A stretch of 64,000 nt of DNA from JADKAV01 sp963704075. Its GTDB lineage: Bacteria > Actinomycetota > Actinomycetes > S36-B12 > UBA10799. Below are positions 57,981 through 64,000 of this stretch, in pieces. Positions within the stretch are counted from its first letter, which is position 1. Every line of letters begins with the position of its first letter. The stretch spans positions 26,738 through 90,737 of the forward strand of contig CAVPGV010000002.1 of NCBI GenBank assembly GCA_963704075.1. Direction: 5' to 3'. The notes below the pieces were generated by a model. The model was given only the letters and a program-made list of their open reading frames with translations, was not told the DNA's origin and did no database searches. The position numbers and the translations under genes were made by a program.

Positions 57981-60498
57981 GTGAGGCTCATCGCCGCCGC
58001 CACCACAGTGATCGCGATCACCGTGGGCTCCGTGGCGTGGGGCGCCGCTCCACAGCAACTACCCACCGCCCAGTCCAAGACCGAGCCTGGTGCGTACTGG
58101 CCGACGATGCGACACGACCTGCGCAACACCGGCGCCTCGGATCTGCCCGGACTCGACCCCGGGACGCAGCCGTGGGCCTTCCAGACCGGCAAAGGGATCT
58201 TCGCCACCCCCACCATCGCGGCCGACGGCACGATCTACGCCGGCTCCGCGGACAACGTGCTCTACGGCCTCGACGAGACCGGCAAGGAGGTGTGGCGCTT
58301 CGAGACCGGCGAGATCATCGACACCGCACCGGCCCTGCTCGATGACGAATCGCTGATCATCGGCTCGGGCGACGAGAACATGTACAAGGTCAGCACCGAC
58401 CGCACCATCCCCGGTCATCAGCGAGTCATCTGGTCCTTCAAGCCGACGCTGCCGCCGGTCGAGGGCCAGCTCGTCTCATGGTGGGAGGGCAGCCCGAACA
58501 TCGGACCGGACGGAGTCATCTACCAGGGCAACACCGGCGGGGCAGCCTACGCGGTCAATCCCGACGGGTCCCAGAAGTGGGCGCATCAGGCCGAGAACGC
58601 CGTGTGGACCGTGCCGGCGATGGACGACTCGGGGGTCACATTCTGGGGATCGGTGGACACCCGGATCTTCGCCCTCAACCCCGACGGGTCCCAGAAGTGG
58701 CAGCGCACCACACTCGGCTACGTCACGTCGTCGCCCGCGTTGGACACCAAAGGCACGTTGTACGCCGGTTCGTTCGACGGCACGCTCTACGCGCTGGACG
58801 CCACGACCGGGGACGTGACGTGGGACTTCAAGACCGGCGATCACATCTACTCCTCTCCGGCGCTGATCGAGAAGGACGGCGATCTGCAACAGATCGTCGT
58901 GGGTTCCACGGACGGATTGATGTACTCCTTGGACCCCAGCGGAAACCTACTGTGGACCTACGACACTGGGGCTCCGATCCGCAGTTCGCCGGTCGTCGGA
59001 CAGCCACCGGTCGCCGGCGGACCGCCGATCGTCTACGTCGGCGCAGCCAACGGGCACCTGGTCGCGGTCAACGCCAACGATGGCTCCCGGCGGTGGGCGT
59101 TCGACACCACGTCGACGGAACCGACCCTGGCCACCCGCAACCAACTCAACTCCTCGCCCGCGCTGGGGCCGAAGGGCATCTACCTGGGGAGCCAGGACGG
59201 TGCGATCTGGTACGTCCCCTACGACTTCTGCCTGCGCCCCGACCCCGATCCGCGCTGCGTGACCACCGACCTGCCCGATGACGGCATGTACGTGTTCGGG
59301 GTCAACGTGGGTGGTGGGCTCGTGTCACAGGACCAGCCCGTGGACATCAGCCCGGCCGGTTACATGACCGGCAGGATTCTGCTGCGACGTGACGGTCGCA
59401 CTGTGCCCGCCCGCCTGGTGCCGGCCCCCGACCCGAACCGACTGGTCACCATCGAGCCCGACATCGACGCCGAGGTGTCCGTCTCCGGCGACGGTCGCTA
59501 CGTGTTCGTCCGGCCCACCGCCCTGCTCCCGCGCCAGACACGACGTTCACCGTCACCGTCAACGGACTGGCGACGACCGGCGGCCCGCGACTGGGCAACC
59601 TCAACGTCGGCACCGGTGAGCTGGAACCGTTCCAGGGCTCATTCACCGTGCGCACCGGCAGCGACGGAACGCCGTGGAATCCGCAGGTCACGAACCGAAC
59701 CGCGTTTCTGGACTGTCGTTGTCCCGGTTGGCAGTCCCGCTGCCCCCGATGCTGACCAGCGTCAACCAGATCGGGTTCGACTTCTACGACTGGATAGGAG
59801 GCGCCGTCGAGACCGGGAAGGGCGACACCGTGGTCTGGTTCGTCGGCGCGAAACGCGACGACGACGGCCGCATCGTCGCCGACCCCTCGGCGCTGTTCGC
59901 CTTCCCAGTGTCCGGTCAGCAACGGGGCGGAACATTCTTGTTCAACACCTCACAGGTGAATCTGTGGTTCACGTTCGGCCCGGTTCCGTTGCGCCGATTC
60001 GACCTGCGCGGCACGTTCGACGCATCCGGTCAGGTGCGCCCCGACGCCCAGTTCCTCGCCGAAGCCGTCTGTGAGGACATCCCGGAGTACGGCACGCTCA
60101 TGCCCGCGACAGGCATGTGCGACACCCAAGGTGTGATCACTGCCGGCGGCACATTCCTGGGTGGCAGCGCGAAATCGCCGGCCGTGCGCCGAGTGCCCGG
60201 AATGGAGATCGGCGACATCACCGTCACGCCTGGTTCGCCGACCACGTTGTCGGCGAGCATCCAGGCCCCGACCTCCTACACCAGCGACGATCACTTCGTG
60301 TCGATCCTGCTGCTGGACGATCAGGGGAGACCGCTTCCGATCGACTACTACAGCAAGACGTCGCTGCAGACCGGACCGAACAACCAGATCACCGGCGTGA
60401 CCCTCGAGGTGGACCAGCCTTTGCCGCCCCGTGTTGAGGCGATCGTCATGACCGACGCCTTCCCCGCCGCACGCCAGACGATCGGGGCCGGGTCATGA
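57981..60498 (+). CDS. Secreted PQQ-type beta-propeller repeat protein (two frameshifts)
   Basis: The GTG start gives a signal peptide (VRLIAAATTVIAITVGSVAW). The protein continues as about seven PQQ-like propeller blades, each with a pattern such as GTIYAGSADNVLYGLDETG, GKEVWRFETG and GTLYAGSFDGTLYALDA. A C-terminal beta-sandwich follows, in two other frames (break near 59535 and again near 59705). No PQQ-binding Trp-docking residues are clear, so it may be structural. It overlaps the next gene (ATGA). Confidence 0.8.
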
Positions 60499-61646
60499 CT
60501 CCCGACCCCGTCCCCGGCCTGCCGTCCTCGCCCGTGCGAGACGCCATCAACGCGTTCATGGTGGGTGTGCTGGCCGTGGTGCTGGCGGTTCTCGTCGGGT
60601 CGGCAATCGCCTACGGGGTCGGATACGTGGGTCTCACGGACACCGGGTTCCTCCGCTTGGGCCCCTGGCTGGCGGGTCTCGGTCTGCTCGGGGGGTGGCG
60701 GCAGGAGGTCGCCTCGGATGTCGCCGGCGGAATCGGCTGGACCACGTTCGCTTACGGGGTCCCGCTGCTGGTGACCGGGTTCGTCGCCCTGTTCGTGGCC
60801 TGGCGCGCGCGGCGCAGCAAGGCCTGGACGGCCGCCCCTGCTGCTCTCGGGGCCGCTGCCGGCGGAGCGCTGCTGGTCGCGGCAGGCACCACAGAGGTGA
60901 CCGAGAGCAACGCGGCGGGAAGTGTCACCACCACGCAGGGACTGACGTGGCTATGGGACGGCGGACACCTGGGCGCGGTGACCGGCGCGGCCATCCTGGT
61001 CGCGGCTGTCTGGCTCATCAACACCGTCGGGTTGCGCTGGTGGCGTTCCGGGCGTGGTGTGGCGCTGAGCCTGCTCGTAGGTCTCGGGATGCTGCTCACA
61101 GCCGCGGTCGTCGCCGGGGTCGTGTACCTGACCAGTTCGACCGCGGTCGGAGTCGCCGTTGCGCTTTTCTACCCGCTTGCCGGCACGCTGGTCCTGTTCG
61201 GGGCGGCCGGGGTGCCTGCCGACGTTGCGCTGACCCGCCTGTCGGCTCAGCCGTACGCGTTGTCCAGTTGGGACCAGGGCCTCGTCTACGGCGTCGGTGG
61301 AGTGGTCCTGGTCGGGCTGCTGGCCGCGGGTGTCGGCCTCGTACTGCGCATGTTCAAGCACCGCAGCACTTGGCTGGGAGCGGTCACCGTGACTGCGGTT
61401 CTGGCGGCCTTCCTGGCCTGGGCGATGGACTCCGTCATCTCGGTCCCGGACTCCCTCGGGACGGACTCGATGATCAGCGTGAATGTTCTGGTCGCCGCTG
61501 GGGTCGGTGCCATTCTTGGCGCCGTCGTGCGGTTCTTCGCCGGCAGGCCGAAATCCGACACGACTACCGCAAGCCAGGCGCCGGCGGCGCGCGAGGAGAC
61601 GGATATCGAGAGCCTCCTGAACGAGGTCAACGGGCGACCCACCTGA
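60495..61646 (+). CDS. Multi-helix integral membrane protein of unknown function
   Basis: The 383-residue protein has about nine membrane helices (AFMVGVLAVVLAVLVGSAIA, LLVTGFVALFVAW and others) and a cytoplasmic Ser/Thr/Ala-rich tail ending ESLLNEVNGRPT. No transporter or enzyme signature is visible. The ATG overlaps the propeller gene stop, so the two probably act together at the envelope. Confidence 0.7.
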   Translation: MTPDPVPGLPSSPVRDAINAFMVGVLAVVLAVLVGSAIAYGVGYVGLTDTGFLRLGPWLAGLGLLGGWRQEVASDVAGGIGWTTFAYGVPLLVTGFVALFVAWRARRSKAWTAAPAALGAAAGGALLVAAGTTEVTESNAAGSVTTTQGLTWLWDGGHLGAVTGAAILVAAVWLINTVGLRWWRSGRGVALSLLVGLGMLLTAAVVAGVVYLTSSTAVGVAVALFYPLAGTLVLFGAAGVPADVALTRLSAQPYALSSWDQGLVYGVGGVVLVGLLAAGVGLVLRMFKHRSTWLGAVTVTAVLAAFLAWAMDSVISVPDSLGTDSMISVNVLVAAGVGAILGAVVRFFAGRPKSDTTTASQAPAAREETDIESLLNEVNGRPT

Positions 61647-61701
61647 GGTTCGGCGGCGGGTCCGTAGACTGCTGGGCAAACACCCTCACGAAGGACATCT
61701 A

Positions 61702-62127
61702 ATGATCAAGGGATTCCGCGACTTCATCCTGCGCGGCAACGTCATCGATCTGGCAGTCGCCGTCGTCATCGGCGCGGCCTTCACCGCTCTGGTCGGGGCG
61801 TTCAGCGACTCGTTCATCACCCCGGTGGTCAACAGCGTCTTCTCCGCGCTCGGCCTGAGCAAGGACGGGATCGGTGGCACGATCGGCCTGCCCGGTGAAC
61901 AAGTCATCAACATCGGGGCCATGGTCGGTGCGATCATCACGTTCCTCATCACGGCGGCGGTGGTCTACTTCGTCTTCGTGGTTCCGATGAACGCCGCCAA
62001 GGAGCGCCTGGCCTACTCGACCCAGAAGGAAGAGGTTGCCAGCGCGGAGAGTCTGCTGGAGGAGATCCGCGACCTCCTTCGTGACGGTGCGGCGGGAACG
62101 GGCGGGACGAAGAGTCAGGCCGAGTAA
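61702..62127 (+). CDS. mscL: Large-conductance mechanosensitive channel
   Basis: The 141-residue MscL has the N-terminal amphipathic helix and first transmembrane helix MIKGFRDFILRGNVIDLAVA, the pore-lining VVIGAAFTALVGAFSDSF, and the second helix VGAIITFLITAAVVYFVFV. A C-terminal coiled coil follows (LLEEIRDLLR). The channel opens under turgor to release solutes after osmotic downshock. The length is normal. Confidence 0.94.
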   Translation: MIKGFRDFILRGNVIDLAVAVVIGAAFTALVGAFSDSFITPVVNSVFSALGLSKDGIGGTIGLPGEQVINIGAMVGAIITFLITAAVVYFVFVVPMNAAKERLAYSTQKEEVASAESLLEEIRDLLRDGAAGTGGTKSQAE

Positions 62128-62157
62128 TCCGATGCTGCCGGGCTGGTGACGGGTCCG

Positions 62158-62230
62158 GCGGAAATGGCCCGTTACCTCCCTTCTGATCGATTGCGTACGA
62201 GCCAAAACGCACGCAGCGGGCCATTTCCGC
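62158..62230. terminator. 14-bp inverted repeat after mscL
   Basis: GCGGAAATGGCCCG (62158-62171) and CGGGCCATTTCCGC (62217-62230) are a perfect inverted repeat with a 45-base loop, just downstream of the mscL stop. It could act as a terminator or be another repeat family. The gap 62128-62411 shows nothing else. Confidence 0.55.
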
Positions 62231-62411
62231 ACTTCGCGATGTTGAATGGCCTACGCGGTGGTCGCCAGCACATTGACCTGGAGCTCACACCTGTTGCTGG
62301 CCGCGCGTCGACGGTACGGTCGAGGCGGATCGACGAGAGGAAGTGGCGATGCACCGCGTGGCGTTCACATGACTCGATGCGCGGCGAATACCCCGAGCGC
62401 GGCAGGCCGAC

Positions 62412-63761
62412 ATGGCTGAGGAGTCCTTCTGGGGCGACGAGAGCCCCGCTGTCGAAGGTGTGCTCCACTGGGTCGCTGAGCGGGTCGCCCGGTCCAGCGA
62501 CCCCAAGACCACCGCCCGCCCGGAGTCCGAGCTCGTCGCGGCCGCGGGACCGGCCGTCACACCGGCCGGCATCGGCTGGCAGGCCGCCCTCGACGTGTTC
62601 GACCGCGTGCTCATCCCCGCCACCCGCGCGCAGGACGATCCCATGAACCTGGCCTACATACCGGCCGCCCCCACCCGGTCGGCGATCGCCTTCGACTTCG
62701 CCACCAGCGCGGCGAACATCTTCGCGGGCATCTGGGAGGCCGGAGCGGGGGCCATCCACGCGGAGAACGAGGCGCTGTCCTGGATCGTGGACCTGCTGGG
62801 CTGGCCCGATTCAGCCGGCGGCACGTTCGTGTCCGGTGGGACCATGGGTAATCTGTCCGCACTCGTCACAGCCCGGGACACGATCCGGGACCGGCGGGGG
62901 GGCACACCGGACGGGGGCTGGCTGCTGGCCTGCACCTCCGATGCGCATTCGTCCATCCTCGGAGCGGCCAACGCCCTGGATGTCGGGGTCGTCGAGGTCC
63001 AGCAGGACGAACGCGGGCACCTCACCGCAGCTGCGCTGCGACCGATTCTCGCCCGGAACCCCAACACCTTCGCCGTCGTCGCGTCGGCGGGGACGACCAA
63101 CGCAGGCGTCATCGATGACCTCGCGGACGTGGCGGCCGCCTGTCAGGAAGCCGGCGTGTGGCTGCACGTCGACGGGGCGTACGGCGGGGCGGCACTGGCC
63201 GCAGCCAGCGTCAGATCACGATTCGCCGGCATCGAAATGGCCGACAGCTTCATCGTCGACCCGCACAAGTGGTTCTTCGCGCCCTACGACTGCTGCGCGC
63301 TGTTGTACCGCGATCCCCGCACGGCCCGTGCCGCTCATTCCCAGCACGCCACTTACCTCGACCAGATCGACCGGGAAGCGTGGAACCCCTCGGACTACGC
63401 CACCCAACTGACCCGTCGCGCCCGGGGTCTGCCGTTCTGGTTCTCCCTGGCCGTTCACGGTACGGACAAGTACCGGGCGGCTGTCGAGCGGACGCTGTCC
63501 ATAGCCCGCGACGTCGCCGCCGGCATCGATGCCATGCCCCACCTCGAACTGGTGAAGCACCCTGAGTTGTCCGTCCTACTGTTCCGCCGTCCGGGCTGGA
63601 ACACCGCCGATTACCAAGCGTGGTCGCAGGCGGCCGCGCTGGACGGCTCGATCCTGTGCGTTCCGACCACGTGGCGCGGCCAGACAGTCCTGCGGTTGGC
63701 GTTCGTCAACCCGGACACGGAGCCGGGGCGGGTGCTCGAGGTGCTGGACGCCATGCGCTGA
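62412..63761 (+). CDS. PLP-dependent group II decarboxylase
   Basis: The 449-residue fold-type I enzyme has AGAIHAENEALSWIVDLLG, FVSGGTMGNLSALVTAR, SDAHSSILGAANAL, WLHVDGAYGGAALAA and the PLP-binding Lys in SFIVDPHKWFFAPYDCCA. This family decarboxylates aromatic, sulfinic or diamino acids; the substrate cannot be read. A GTG-free ATG start after CGAC is used, and the end aligns with family length. Confidence 0.88.
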   Translation: MAEESFWGDESPAVEGVLHWVAERVARSSDPKTTARPESELVAAAGPAVTPAGIGWQAALDVFDRVLIPATRAQDDPMNLAYIPAAPTRSAIAFDFATSAANIFAGIWEAGAGAIHAENEALSWIVDLLGWPDSAGGTFVSGGTMGNLSALVTARDTIRDRRGGTPDGGWLLACTSDAHSSILGAANALDVGVVEVQQDERGHLTAAALRPILARNPNTFAVVASAGTTNAGVIDDLADVAAACQEAGVWLHVDGAYGGAALAAASVRSRFAGIEMADSFIVDPHKWFFAPYDCCALLYRDPRTARAAHSQHATYLDQIDREAWNPSDYATQLTRRARGLPFWFSLAVHGTDKYRAAVERTLSIARDVAAGIDAMPHLELVKHPELSVLLFRRPGWNTADYQAWSQAAALDGSILCVPTTWRGQTVLRLAFVNPDTEPGRVLEVLDAMR

Positions 63762-63910
63762 GGCCCGCCGACAGCTGGCCGCGTCATGGGCGCGAGGCGG
63801 TCAAGTGATGAAGGAGCGCATATCGGGCACAAGGGTGCGCAACGCCCGCATCTGGAAGACCCCTGCCACCGGATGTGCGGCAAAGCGCTCAGGCCCCCGC
63901 CCACTGCAGA

Positions 63911-63955
63911 CGGCCCAGCCGGCCCAGCCGGCCCAACCGGCCCAACCGGCCCAAC
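63911..63955. repeat. 9-bp tandem repeat
   Basis: Five copies of CGGCCCA(G/A)C run in tandem immediately before the last dispersed palindromic unit. No gene spans it. Confidence 0.75.
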
Positions 63956-63958
63956 CGC

Positions 63959-64000
63959 CGAGTGTTGCATGGTTGCTGAATCACGACCCCCAGAACCGAC
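63959..64000 (+). repeat. Dispersed palindromic repeat unit, truncated at window end
   Basis: CGAGTGTTGCATGGTTGC then TGAATCACGACCCCCAGAAC matches the forward unit and spacer seen at 362-400. The inverted half would lie beyond the window. Confidence 0.7.

Noticed and set aside
60752..61679. Long minus-strand frames over the multi-helix membrane protein
   Set aside because: They are Arg/Gly-rich shadows. The plus-strand frame has clear membrane helices and overlaps the propeller gene correctly.

Overview
The window is high-GC DNA from an actinomycete-type (high-GC Gram-positive) chromosome. The grounds are frequent GTG starts, many 4-base ATGA/GTGA stop-start overlaps, an LCP-family cell-wall ligase, an actinobacterial-type DUF2786 protein, a tRNA-Gly(CCC), OmpR/MprA-like two-component pairs and VapBC. 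About 18 of some 57 genes can only be read through if one or more single-base frameshifts are bridged. The affected genes are mostly long and conserved, and in fcl the indels cancel to an exact normal length. I therefore read most of them as consensus indel errors of a long-read or metagenome assembly, not as true decay.

Layout. 1-13.4 kb is housekeeping and accessory: a DUF2786 fragment, a GH76-like hydrolase, enoyl-CoA hydratase, LCP protein, aldo/keto reductase plus lipoprotein hydrolase, a PepSY-like secreted protein with its response regulator and kinase, a ureohydrolase, a TauE/SafE permease, a DUF2804 protein whose 3' end is tandemly duplicated, and a VapBC module with a palindromic operator.

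13.5-32.5 kb is a large surface-polysaccharide locus. It has two Wzy/ligase-like membrane proteins, a Wzx flippase, a WecG/TagA-type transferase, a polyprenyl-phosphate sugar transferase, six further glycosyltransferases, a fucosyltransferase-like protein, an FkbM methyltransferase and a LicD protein. Its sugar supply genes are gmd and fcl (GDP-L-fucose) and uxs (UDP-xylose); the matching UDP-glucose dehydrogenase lies 23 kb away at 55.1 kb. A fucose- and xylose-containing, possibly phospho-decorated polymer is the inference.

32.6-38.5 kb holds an RCC1-repeat plus fibronectin-III secreted protein (heavily frameshifted), a fatty-acid hydroxylase family membrane protein, and a divergent TetR/MFS efflux pair with a clear operator. 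38.7-44.3 kb is a gas-sensing signalling island: an OmpR-type regulator, a stand-alone H-NOX heme protein with canonical heme residues, a GAF-kinase-receiver protein with a degenerate ATPase domain, and a convergent hybrid kinase with receiver and Hpt domains. 44.4-44.9 kb has tRNA-Gly(CCC) followed by tandem copies of its own 3' end plus a terminator.

44.9-64 kb holds a fibronectin-III secreted protein, another two-component pair, a tautomerase, a LuxR regulator, SDR and VOC enzymes flanked by inverted 49-bp repeats, a TetR/ABM-like divergent pair with a perfect operator, UDP-glucose dehydrogenase, secreted proteins, a GH114-like protein, a PQQ-type beta-propeller protein, a membrane protein, MscL and a PLP-dependent decarboxylase.

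The most unusual non-coding signal is a dispersed palindromic repeat family (core CGAGTGTTGCRCSGTTG). It occurs in intergenic gaps at 0.36, 38.5, 55.0 and 64.0 kb, and two of the copies share the same nested two-forward/two-inverted architecture.
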